From Clostridiales bacterium (GTDB lineage: Bacteria > Bacillota_A > Clostridia > Lachnospirales > Lachnospiraceae), in NCBI GenBank assembly GCA_030154385.1, contig JASKJZ010000068.1, positions 1 to 9,547 of the forward strand: a stretch of DNA of 9,547 bases, in the 5' to 3' direction. The translations under genes were made by a program, and so were the position numbers. The notes under the pieces were generated by a model. That model was not told the origin of the DNA. It worked only from the letters and a program-made list of their open reading frames with translations, and ran no database searches. Position 1 is the first letter of the stretch. The number at the start of each line of letters is the position of its first letter. Of this stretch, positions 1-6,170 are shown one piece after another.

Positions 1-1
1 A

Positions 2-355
2 GGTCCCTTTTATAAAAATTGGAGTCTCGATACATTTATAGAAAAAATGAACCAGTTGTCCCTGCCAACAGGAAAAAAGCTGGAAGTGATGTCAAAGGGT
101 GAGTTTTTTCGCTTTCAACTTGCATTTGGAATGGCACACCAGGCCAGGCTGTATCTGATGGATGAAATCACAGGAGGGATGGATGTGGTATTTCGAAGTG
201 ATTTTTTCAAGTTAGTGAAGGCTGAAATCCTAGAGGCGGGTGCCAGTGCAATTTTAATCACGCATATTGAAGAGGAGATTGTAAGACAGGTGGACTTTGT
301 TGGAATTATGGAGGCAGGGCGATTGATTTCTTATCAGGAGGCATGGGTAGAATGA
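2..355 (+). CDS. ABC transporter ATP-binding protein, C-terminal part (5' end outside window)
   Basis: This frame is open from the first bases, so the N-terminus, including the Walker A motif, lies upstream. About 117 residues are visible. The ABC signature appears as MSKGE (bases 89-103) in place of the usual LSGGQ. It is followed by Walker B LYLMDE (149-166), a D-loop GGMD, and the switch histidine in LITH (His codon 263-265). The residues just before the signature resemble the FYKNW-type segment of ABC-2 exporter ATPases, which have SKG-type signatures. As a family, these hydrolyse ATP on the cytoplasmic side to power a membrane partner. The stop overlaps the start of the following membrane-protein gene, the expected partner. 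Substrate cannot be told. The family is secure; the exporter subtype is inferred. Confidence 0.88.
   Translation, partial: GPFYKNWSLDTFIEKMNQLSLPTGKKLEVMSKGEFFRFQLAFGMAHQARLYLMDEITGGMDVVFRSDFFKLVKAEILEAGASAILITHIEEEIVRQVDFVGIMEAGRLISYQEAWVE
336..341 (+). promoter_or_regulatory. Ribosome binding site that decides the start of the downstream membrane protein
   Basis: AGGAGG lies inside the end of the ABC ATPase gene. It is one base from an ATG at 343, which is too close to work. It is ten bases from the in-frame ATG at 352, which also forms an ATGA overlap with the ATPase stop. This favours 352 as the start. Confidence 0.6.
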
Positions 356-858
356 GAGAGGAGTTAGGTCAGTTTTATCAAAAAATACGAGAGCTTACGT
401 ATGATACGCTGGTTTTAGAAAAAATGATACGCTATATTTTTGAAGGAATTTTATTCTTGTTTTATATGATGCCAAGGGACGTACTTTCGGGGACGATGGT
501 CATCATGATGGGGGCATTTTTAGCTTGGACGACCAGCTATTATTTGAAGCCATATACCAGCGTTATGGAGCATGGAAAGCAAGTGCCGTTAAGTGAAAAG
601 CTTCGTTACCTGCCTATAAAAAGAGAGGAACTTCTATGGATGCAAGGTTGGGAATTGCTCAAATATATACGTAAAATCGGAATTCTCTTTCTTTTGACGC
701 ATCTTACTGTTTCCTTAATAACGGGAAATGGGATTCATATTAGCACGGTTTTATTTCCAATTGGAATGGTTTTTGTATTTGTCTTTGGAAGCGGAAGCGC
801 TATGATTTATTTGCAAAGTGGGTATTCACTCCTTGCAAAAAATCATAAAAAGGGTTGA
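352..858 (+). CDS. Small integral membrane protein, probable ABC-2-type permease component
   Basis: The 168-residue product is hydrophobic. Likely membrane segments lie at about residues 25-40, 46-64, 109-124 and 131-153, and the C-terminus is basic (KNHKKG). Between the second and third segments is a charged cytoplasmic-looking loop with LRYLPIKREEL, resembling the 'LP(I/V)KR/SRKE' loop common in ABC-2 permeases. The gene overlaps the ATPase stop by four bases (ATGA), so the two are probably translationally coupled and form one transporter. It is shorter than typical ABC-2 permeases (more than 200 residues, usually six helices), so it may be a half-size or accessory subunit, with another permease gene possibly upstream. 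An in-frame ATG at 343 is the alternative start. No terminator is seen after the stop. The specific function is unknown. Confidence 0.75.
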   Translation: MREELGQFYQKIRELTYDTLVLEKMIRYIFEGILFLFYMMPRDVLSGTMVIMMGAFLAWTTSYYLKPYTSVMEHGKQVPLSEKLRYLPIKREELLWMQGWELLKYIRKIGILFLLTHLTVSLITGNGIHISTVLFPIGMVFVFVFGSGSAMIYLQSGYSLLAKNHKKG

Positions 859-883
859 CAATGGGAAAAAAATAAGATAAAAT
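855..883 (+). promoter_or_regulatory. Strong sigma-70-type promoter of the tRNA-Phe/tRNA-Gly unit
   Basis: A consensus -35 TTGACA (855-860) and -10 TAAAAT (878-883) are separated by exactly 17 bases. Transcription would begin near 890, about 25 bases before tRNA-Phe. The -35 box overlaps the TGA stop (856-858) of the preceding membrane-protein gene. The near-perfect match fits a stable-RNA promoter. Confidence 0.85.
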
Positions 884-914
884 TGCAAATGTGTGAAAAA
901 CACGGAACCGATAA

Positions 915-987
<73 letters not shown>

Positions 988-1011
988 CTGAATTTTATAA
1001 TTATTTTCCAT

Positions 1012-1082
1012 GCGGGTGTAGTTCAATGGTAGAACACTAGCCTTCCAAGCTAGATACGTGGGTTCGATTCCCATCACCCGCT
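1012..1082 (+). tRNA. tRNA-Gly (anticodon TCC)
   Basis: The acceptor stem GCGGGTG pairs with CACCCGC (1075-1081), with discriminator T at 1082, as usual for bacterial glycine tRNA. The D arm is AGTTCAATGGTAGAAC. The anticodon stem CTAGC/GCTAG holds the loop CTTCCAA, with TCC at 1044-1046, reading GGA/GGG codons. The T arm is GTGGG TTCGATT CCCAT. The length of 71 bases without CCA fits tRNA-Gly. CCA is not encoded. A run of five T (1082-1086) follows directly, but no separate terminator hairpin is seen. Confidence 0.97.
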
Positions 1083-1140
1083 TTTTGTGTACCCTAAAAA
1101 TAAAGTGCGGTAACCTGGTCATTTTGCCAGAGGGAGTCAT

Positions 1141-2859
1141 ATGAAGATATTATTAGTTGCCATTAATGCAAAGTACATCCATTCTAATCTCGCGGTTTAT
1201 AGCCTTAAGACCTATGCTAGTCAACATGGAGAAGAGGTGGAGCTTTGCGAGTATACCATCAATCATCGAAGGGAAGATATCTTAAAAGGAATTTATAAGA
1301 AGAAACCAGATGTCGTTGCTTTCTCCACTTATATCTGGAATGTTCATATGGTAGACGGAGTGGCGGAGGAGTTAAAAAAGGTGCTTCCAGAAGTCATCAT
1401 TTGGGCAGGAGGTCCAGAGGTTTCGTATAATCCAGAGGAGCAGCTACAGCGTAAGCCGTGGCTTACAGGTGTTATGATTGGAGAAGGTGAGGCTACTTTT
1501 TACGAGCTATGCTGTCATTACCAAAAGAAGACAATGGAGCTTTCTGATATTGCGGGGCTTTGCCTAAGAGAGGGAAGAACAAAGGTCAGACAGCCGCTTG
1601 ATCTTAGTACGATTCCCTTTCCGTATCCGGATTTGGGACGATTTGAAAATAAGATTATTTATTATGAAAGCAGCAGAGGTTGTCCCTTTTCGTGCAGCTA
1701 CTGTCTTTCTTCGATTGAGCGAGGACTTCGGTTTCGGGATCTTGCACTGGTAAAAGAGGAGCTATCGCAGTTTATTAATTCCAAAATTCCGCTGGTCAAG
1801 TTTATTGACCGTACCTTCAATGCAAGTCACTCGCACGCGATGGCAATTTGGCAATTTATTTATGAGAGTGATCAAGGAACAACAAGCTTTCATTTTGAGA
1901 TTTCGGCAGACTTGTTGAAGGAAGAAGAGATTGCCTTAATTAAAAAATTTCGTCCAGGACTCATTCAGTTTGAAATTGGGGTGCAGACCATCAATGAAAA
2001 GACAATTGAGGCCATTCGAAGGAAGATGGATTTAAATAAGTTAAAGGCTTCTGTCAAGGCGGTCTCAGATGCAAAAAATATCCACCAGCATCTGGACTTG
2101 ATTGCAGGTCTTCCCTTTGAGGATATCCATTCCTTTCAAGACTCCTTTGATGCAGTCTATCAGATGAAGCCCGAACAGCTCCAGCTTGGATTTTTAAAGG
2201 TATTAAAGGGCTCCTATCTGTATGAGAAGAGGGAGGACTACAACATTCTTTTTACCAATGCTTCACCATTTGAGGTGCTGTCTACCAGATGGCTTTCTTA
2301 CGAGGATGTACTGGAATTAAAAAAGGTAGAAGAGATGGTAGAGGTCTATTATAATAGCGGGCAGTTTGTGAGCGCGATAAGCTATTTACTTCATTTTTTT
2401 AAACGGCCTTATGCATTTTTTAAAGCGCTTGGGGACTTCTATGAGGAAAAAGGATATTTGGAAATCAGTCACAATCGGTTGGCTCGCTATCAGATTTTGC
2501 GAGAGTTTCGAAGCGAAATCGTACAAGATGACGGCGATTTTTTTGATGAGATTTTATTATATGACCTGTATCTTCGGGAAAATCTAAAGAGTCGTCCTGC
2601 TTTTGCAAAGGACGAGAGCGAAACAAAGGATGAGAGGGCTCGCTTTTATCAGGAGGAGGAGCTTCTCAGGCAGTATCTTCCCGATTATGATGCTTATCAA
2701 AATAAACAAATACGACGTATGACGCATCTTGAAATCTTCTCTTTTGATATGATAAGTACAGTTGCATCTGGAAGATATGTAGCGGGAAGGACAAGAATTT
2801 TATTTGATTATAAAAACCGAAATCCGTTTACACAGGATGCCCATGTTTTGGAGGTGTAA
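1141..2859 (+). CDS. B12-binding-domain radical SAM protein (DUF4080 type)
   Basis: The product has 572 residues. Residues 1-130 look like a cobalamin-binding Rossmann domain: the beta-strand start MKILLVAINAKYIHSNLAVY, then PDVVAFSTYIWN, then WAGGPEVS (88-95). The radical SAM core begins near residue 170 with SRGCPFSCSYC; Cys181, Cys185 and Cys188 (CX3CX2C) should hold a [4Fe-4S] cluster that splits S-adenosylmethionine. A later segment, FEIGVQTIN, matches the usual 'E.G.QS' barrel strand. The remainder, from about residue 385, resembles the DUF4080 C-terminal region. The family contains methyltransferases and rearrangement enzymes; the substrate here is unknown. The classical DxHxxG cobalamin-ligand motif is not evident; NHRRED stands near that position. 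The ATG follows AGGGAG (1131-1136). No clear promoter lies between tRNA-Gly and this gene. nth follows after two bases. Confidence 0.9.
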   Translation: MKILLVAINAKYIHSNLAVYSLKTYASQHGEEVELCEYTINHRREDILKGIYKKKPDVVAFSTYIWNVHMVDGVAEELKKVLPEVIIWAGGPEVSYNPEEQLQRKPWLTGVMIGEGEATFYELCCHYQKKTMELSDIAGLCLREGRTKVRQPLDLSTIPFPYPDLGRFENKIIYYESSRGCPFSCSYCLSSIERGLRFRDLALVKEELSQFINSKIPLVKFIDRTFNASHSHAMAIWQFIYESDQGTTSFHFEISADLLKEEEIALIKKFRPGLIQFEIGVQTINEKTIEAIRRKMDLNKLKASVKAVSDAKNIHQHLDLIAGLPFEDIHSFQDSFDAVYQMKPEQLQLGFLKVLKGSYLYEKREDYNILFTNASPFEVLSTRWLSYEDVLELKKVEEMVEVYYNSGQFVSAISYLLHFFKRPYAFFKALGDFYEEKGYLEISHNRLARYQILREFRSEIVQDDGDFFDEILLYDLYLRENLKSRPAFAKDESETKDERARFYQEEELLRQYLPDYDAYQNKQIRRMTHLEIFSFDMISTVASGRYVAGRTRILFDYKNRNPFTQDAHVLEV

Positions 2860-2861
2860 AA

Positions 2862-3512
2862 ATGGCAATTCGTGTATCGAAAAAGGAAAGAGAGCGAATC
2901 GATGCAATTTTAGCTTTGCTGGATGAGCATTATACGACGGAATATAAAATATATTTAAATCATGAAACGCCCTGGCAGCTCTTAATTGCAGTAATCTTAA
3001 GTGCCCAGTGTACCGATGCCAGAGTCAATCTTGTCACAAAGGATTTGTTTGTGAAGTATCCATCGCTTCTGGCGTTTGCAAATGCGGATTTAAAGGAATT
3101 AGAAAAGGATGTGCATTCCACTGGATTTTATCAGAATAAGGCAAAGAATATCATAGCCTGTGCGAAGCGCTTGGTGGAGGTCTATCACGGCGAGGTGCCA
3201 AGTGAGCTATCCGAGCTTTTAACACTTGCGGGTGTCGGAAGAAAAACGGCAAACGTGATACGTGGAAATATCTATCATGAGCCAAGTATTGTGGTAGACA
3301 CACACGTCAAACGGATTTCAAGAAAGCTTGGTTTTACCAAGGAAGAGGATCCGGAAAAAATAGAATATGATTTAATGAAGATATTGCCAAAGGAACATTG
3401 GATTCTTTATAATATACAAATCATTACGCATGGAAGAGGTCTTTGTACGGCTAGAAATCCAAAGTGCAGGGAGTGCTTTTTGAATCATCTTTGTAAGGAA
3501 GCAAACCTTTAG
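2862..3512 (+). CDS. nth: Endonuclease III (DNA glycosylase/AP lyase)
   Basis: The 216-residue product matches the family length (E. coli Nth has 211). It removes oxidised pyrimidines and cleaves the abasic site in base excision repair. The helix-hairpin-helix motif LAGVGRKTANV (about 122-132) contains the catalytic Lys128. The catalytic Asp146 lies in VVDTHVKR. The C-terminal iron-sulphur motif is C195-X6-C202-X2-C205-X5-C211, the exact Nth spacing. LSAQCTD (46-52) matches the conserved LSAQxTD substrate-binding segment. The start follows GGAGGTG (2850-2856) by five bases, and the gene begins two bases after the radical SAM stop, so the two are co-transcribed. All key residues are present. 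Confidence 0.97.
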   Translation: MAIRVSKKERERIDAILALLDEHYTTEYKIYLNHETPWQLLIAVILSAQCTDARVNLVTKDLFVKYPSLLAFANADLKELEKDVHSTGFYQNKAKNIIACAKRLVEVYHGEVPSELSELLTLAGVGRKTANVIRGNIYHEPSIVVDTHVKRISRKLGFTKEEDPEKIEYDLMKILPKEHWILYNIQIITHGRGLCTARNPKCRECFLNHLCKEANL

Positions 3513-3530
3513 AATTCAAAAAACGAAGCG

Positions 3531-3569
3531 AAAAATACTTGCATAATGAGGCCTCTATTGGTAAAGTAT
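3531..3569 (-). terminator. Possible terminator for the minus-strand gene
   Basis: Read on the minus strand, ATACTT and AAGTAT form a six-pair outer stem around an imperfect GAGGCCTC-centred inner stem, followed at once by TTTTT. It lies just past the end of the minus-strand gene and 18 bases after the nth stop. The outer stem is AT-rich and the structure is imperfect, so this is tentative. There is no T tract on the plus side, so it would not stop nth transcripts. Confidence 0.35.
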
Positions 3570-3593
3570 AGTAATGTAGTCAGTGCATTAAAA

Positions 3594-4196
3594 TCAGGAA
3601 AGATAGGAAGAAAGTTCTTCTAAAAGAGCAGGCTTTAACAGGGTTGTTAGTGACTCGGCTTTTTTAAGCAATTCTCTTATTTGATCGATGTTACCCTCTT
3701 CGTGGTAGATGCGCGCCAGTAAAGAGAAAGTAGTTTTGATATCACTACCAAGGAAGATGGCATACAAAAGAACCTTTTTTGCATCTTCCCGATGATTTTC
3801 TTCATATAGAAGCTTTCCCCATTTGTTTAGATGACGAAGTAAGAGCAAAAAGTTCTGATCGAAGACAGAGAGCATCTCAAAGTTTTTTGCTCCATATTGA
3901 TATTTAATATCGGTGTTACTAAGACCAGATAGATTTAGAAGCTTTTTATCGCAAAGCGCGAGAATGGAAGCTTCCACTTCCTTTATGGAGTCGTTTTCTG
4001 ACACATGAAAGGGCAGACTCTCGATGTCGATGGTAATATAAGAAAGCGTAGATAAATCCTTTGGACGAACGAAGTTCGCATCGTGCTCCCGCTTCCAAAA
4101 ATCATCGGAGACTTTGTTTTCTTCCCGGTTGTTTTTCTTTAGCTCATAATGCAGCCAGAGTGTAAATAGGATGGTGATAATGAGAAAAATCGGCAT
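3594..4196 (-). CDS. Membrane-anchored protein of unknown function, probably TPR-like
   Basis: The product has 200 residues. Residues 1-18 (MPIFLIITILFTLWLHYE) form one membrane anchor or uncleaved signal. A charged segment with DDFWKREHDANFVRPKDL follows, and then an alpha-helical C-terminal half. That half contains EDAKKVLLYAIFLGSDIKTT, LLARIYHEEGN and IRELLKKAE, spaced like tetratricopeptide helices, so a protein-binding role is plausible. I recall similar proteins in Lachnospiraceae but no known function. The start at 4196 is chosen because GAAAGGAC (plus bases 4205-4212) is well spaced there. In-frame ATGs further upstream, up to 4235, lack a ribosome site. It is the only minus-strand gene here, convergent with nth and divergent from the small membrane ORF at 4257. 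No confident promoter could be assigned. Confidence 0.8.
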   Translation of the reverse strand: MPIFLIITILFTLWLHYELKKNNREENKVSDDFWKREHDANFVRPKDLSTLSYITIDIESLPFHVSENDSIKEVEASILALCDKKLLNLSGLSNTDIKYQYGAKNFEMLSVFDQNFLLLLRHLNKWGKLLYEENHREDAKKVLLYAIFLGSDIKTTFSLLARIYHEEGNIDQIRELLKKAESLTTLLKPALLEELSSYLS

Positions 4197-4204
4197 AGCA
4201 ATAT

Positions 4205-4212
4205 GTCCTTTC
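4205..4212 (-). promoter_or_regulatory. Ribosome binding site that decides the start of the minus-strand gene
   Basis: On the minus strand this reads GAAAGGAC, with the AAAGGA core nine bases before the ATG at 4196. The longer in-frame starts at 4217 and 4235 have no purine-rich site at a useful distance, so the 200-residue form is preferred. Confidence 0.6.
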
Positions 4213-4256
4213 ATAAAATAGTAATACAAATACAAGAATCAAAAGAGGTGATAGAT

Positions 4257-4358
4257 ATGAATTTCAATAATCGGAAAACGCAACGAATTATTTCAACGGT
4301 CATTATCGTAATATTGATCCTTGCGATGGTTATTCCAATGGCTCTTTCTTTTATGTAA
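4257..4358 (+). CDS. Small single-pass membrane protein (33 residues)
   Basis: ATG at 4257 opens a frame of 33 codons ending in TAA (4356-4358). The N-terminus is polar and basic (MNFNNRKTQR). It is followed by one strongly hydrophobic stretch, roughly residues 11-32 (beginning IISTVIIVILILAMV), that would span the membrane. An excellent ribosome site, AAGAGGTGAT (4243-4252, core GAGGTG), stands at the right distance. The site, the basic-then-hydrophobic design and the position in an otherwise gene-free stretch all argue that it is real. It diverges from the minus-strand membrane protein, with 60 bases between the two starts. I recall similar short proteins in Clostridia but cannot name a family or function. 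No clear promoter or terminator is visible for it. Confidence 0.72.
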   Translation: MNFNNRKTQRIISTVIIVILILAMVIPMALSFM

Positions 4359-4409
4359 ACATATCTAAAATATACCCAAAGAAATTCAAAATGTCAAAAG
4401 AAATTATGC

Positions 4410-4437
4410 TTGATATATTCGTCTGTTGTGATACAAT
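4410..4437 (+). promoter_or_regulatory. Promoter of the VanW-domain gene, extended -10 type
   Basis: TTGATA (4410-4415) and TACAAT (4432-4437) are 16 bases apart. TG at 4429-4430 makes an extended -10 (TGATACAAT). Transcription would start near 4444, about 23-41 bases before the two possible start codons. The upstream flank (4359-4409) is A-rich and could serve as an UP-like element. Confidence 0.75.
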
Positions 4438-4484
4438 GAACAATAGCGTTAAAGGTAGGATTTGAATTGAAGGGAAATGGAAAA

Positions 4485-6086
4485 ATGAAAAGTAGAAAAA
4501 CGATTGCCACCGTTATCATTGCAGCATGTGTCATCCTTGCTTGTTCGATTTTAGGAATTACTGCTTTTGCAGGAGCCGACAAGGATACCATTTGCAAGGG
4601 AGTATGGATCAATACCGTGGATGTAGGTGGCATGACCAGAGAAGAGGCGACACAAGCTGTTTCTCAATATATGGATTCGATGAATCAAAAAACAGTTTTG
4701 ATTACAATTGATCAAAATCAAGTGCAGGCAAAGGTGTCCGATTTTAAGCTGTCATTCAATCAGGAAGAGGCAGTGGAGACGGCATTAGCGGTTGCTAAAA
4801 AGGGAAATTTTATTAAGCGATATAAGGAAATTAAGGATTTAGAAAAAGAACCAATGGTCATTTCGATGACCCAAACGGTAGCGGATTCCAAGATAAAAAA
4901 ATATGTGGAAACGACTTGTTCCCCTTATGATATTCCAGCAGAAAATGCCAGTCTTACCAGACAAAATGGTACCTTTGTCATCAAAGACCATAAGGTTGGA
5001 AGAAAGGTTGACGTAGATAAAACAGCCGAGGCAATCAAAGAAGGAATTCTTGTAGGATTAGAGCTTGAAACCGTGAATGTGCAAGCGGTTGTAGTAGATG
5101 ATCAACCAAAGTATACCAGTGAAGATATGGCGCTTTGTAAAGACGTGATTGGAAGTTTTTCCACAACCTATGCGACTTCTTCACAGTCAAGGGCCAATAA
5201 CTTGGCAAATGGTGCCAGACTAATCAATGGTACACTTCTTTATCCAGGAGATGAATTTTCAACAGGAAAGACCTTGCAGCCGTTTACAATTGATAATGGC
5301 TATTCGATTGCAGGTGCTTATTCGAATGGACAGGTTATCGATAGTGTGGGTGGTGGTGTATGCCAAGTGGCAACAACACTGTATAATGCCGCCCTAAATG
5401 CAGAACTGGAAATTACGCAGAGAAGTAACCATTCGATGATAGTAGGGTATGTAAAGCCTTCGATGGATGCAGCAATAGCAGGGGACTATAAGGATCTAAA
5501 GATTAAAAACAACTCGGATTCGCCAATTTATATTGAAGCGACGACGGTGGGGCGTACCATTACGTTTACGATATTTGGTCATGAGACCAGAGATACGAAA
5601 AATCGTACGGTTAAATATGAATCAAAAGTATTAAAAGTAATTCAACCGGGAGAGGATAAGATTACAGAGGATGATACAAAACCAGAATCCTTTCGTGAAG
5701 TGAACCAGGCAGCGCATGTTGGATACAAGGCAGAGCTTTGGAAGGTTGTATATGAAGACGGGCAAGAAGTAAGCCGTGAACGAATTAATTATAGCTCTTA
5801 TGCCGCAGAACCTGCCTATGTTACCGTCGGTACGATGAAGGAAGAAGACGAAGAGGGCGAAGAAGACGCGGATCAGGTCGCAGAAGATGGAACCGATGGA
5901 AAGGGAAAAGAGGATCAGAAGAAGGATAATGATACCAAGGCTTCTCCATCACCAAGTCCATCTGAAACGGATGCGTCAACGGATGCAACGGATGATACCG
6001 AACAAAATACAGAACAAAATAAGTCCGATACAACCGATGAGGATACAACGGATACGCAGGCAACGGATGGTGCGTTAACGAATTAA
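4485..6086 (+). CDS. VanW-domain cell-surface protein (YoaR-like) with acidic low-complexity tail
   Basis: The product has 533 residues from the ATG. Residues 1-6 are basic and 7-28 hydrophobic, a signal anchor or signal peptide, so the rest should be outside the membrane. Residues about 38-200 resemble the putative peptidoglycan-binding repeats found before VanW domains (GVWINTVDVGGMTREEA). The VanW domain spans about 223-367: the start GSFSTTYATSS, the core GGGVCQVATTLYNAAL with Cys293, then RSNHSMIVGYV and a terminal FGHE. Residues about 390-450 look like a G5-type domain (YKAELWKVVYEDGQEV). The tail, 451-533, is rich in Asp, Glu, Thr and Ser with SPSPSPS. VanW occurs in some vancomycin-resistance clusters, but its activity is unknown and this chromosomal homologue does not imply resistance. 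A TTG at 4467 with AGGTAGGA (4453-4460) is an alternative start adding six residues; the ATG has AAGGGA (4470-4475). Its own promoter and a terminator-like hairpin suggest a single-gene unit. Confidence 0.9.
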   Translation: MKSRKTIATVIIAACVILACSILGITAFAGADKDTICKGVWINTVDVGGMTREEATQAVSQYMDSMNQKTVLITIDQNQVQAKVSDFKLSFNQEEAVETALAVAKKGNFIKRYKEIKDLEKEPMVISMTQTVADSKIKKYVETTCSPYDIPAENASLTRQNGTFVIKDHKVGRKVDVDKTAEAIKEGILVGLELETVNVQAVVVDDQPKYTSEDMALCKDVIGSFSTTYATSSQSRANNLANGARLINGTLLYPGDEFSTGKTLQPFTIDNGYSIAGAYSNGQVIDSVGGGVCQVATTLYNAALNAELEITQRSNHSMIVGYVKPSMDAAIAGDYKDLKIKNNSDSPIYIEATTVGRTITFTIFGHETRDTKNRTVKYESKVLKVIQPGEDKITEDDTKPESFREVNQAAHVGYKAELWKVVYEDGQEVSRERINYSSYAAEPAYVTVGTMKEEDEEGEEDADQVAEDGTDGKGKEDQKKDNDTKASPSPSPSETDASTDATDDTEQNTEQNKSDTTDEDTTDTQATDGALTN

Positions 6087-6104
6087 TGATAAAAGGAACA
6101 AATG

Positions 6105-6131
6105 GAAATGGAGTGATTACCACTCCATTTT
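6105..6131 (+). terminator. Intrinsic-terminator-like hairpin after the VanW gene
   Basis: AAATGGAGTG (6106-6115) pairs perfectly with CACTCCATTT (6121-6130) across the five-base loop ATTAC. A G-T pair can extend the stem. The T tract is only four bases (6128-6131) and partly in the stem, so termination may be incomplete. It separates the VanW gene from the following operon. Confidence 0.7.
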
Positions 6132-6157
6132 CGCTATATCGATATGGATTGGAAACC

Positions 6158-6163
6158 AGGAGG
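6158..6163 (+). promoter_or_regulatory. Ribosome binding site that decides the AIR-synthase-related start
   Basis: AGGAGG stands seven bases before ATG 6171. An in-frame ATG at 6144 would place this site inside the coding region and has no site of its own, so 6171 is the start. Confidence 0.85.
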
Positions 6164-6170
6164 AGAGACG

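Noticed and set aside
996..1001. Perfect TATAAT ten bases before tRNA-Gly
   Set aside because: The -35 position falls in the T arm of tRNA-Phe and reads TTCCGG, a poor match. AT-rich tRNA spacers often contain such hexamers, and the upstream promoter is far stronger.
3539..3567. TTGCAT-N17-TAAAGT resembling a plus-strand promoter after nth
   Set aside because: It would transcribe only against the convergent minus-strand gene, matches consensus imperfectly, and overlaps a possible minus-strand terminator.
4485..4573. Possible lipoprotein signal (ILAC, Cys20) in the VanW protein
   Set aside because: The residue two before the cysteine is Leu, which does not fit the lipobox, and the cysteine lies in the middle of the hydrophobic stretch, which continues for about eight more residues.
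4485..6086. Reading VanW as evidence for a vancomycin-resistance cluster
   Set aside because: No vanH/A/X/R/S-like genes are present, and VanW-domain proteins are common chromosomal surface proteins in Clostridia.
5821..6123. Open frames on both strands over the acidic tail of the VanW gene
   Set aside because: Their Pro/His/Arg/Met-rich composition arises from reading a low-complexity Asp/Thr/Glu tract in other frames, and the main frame continues a clear VanW protein.
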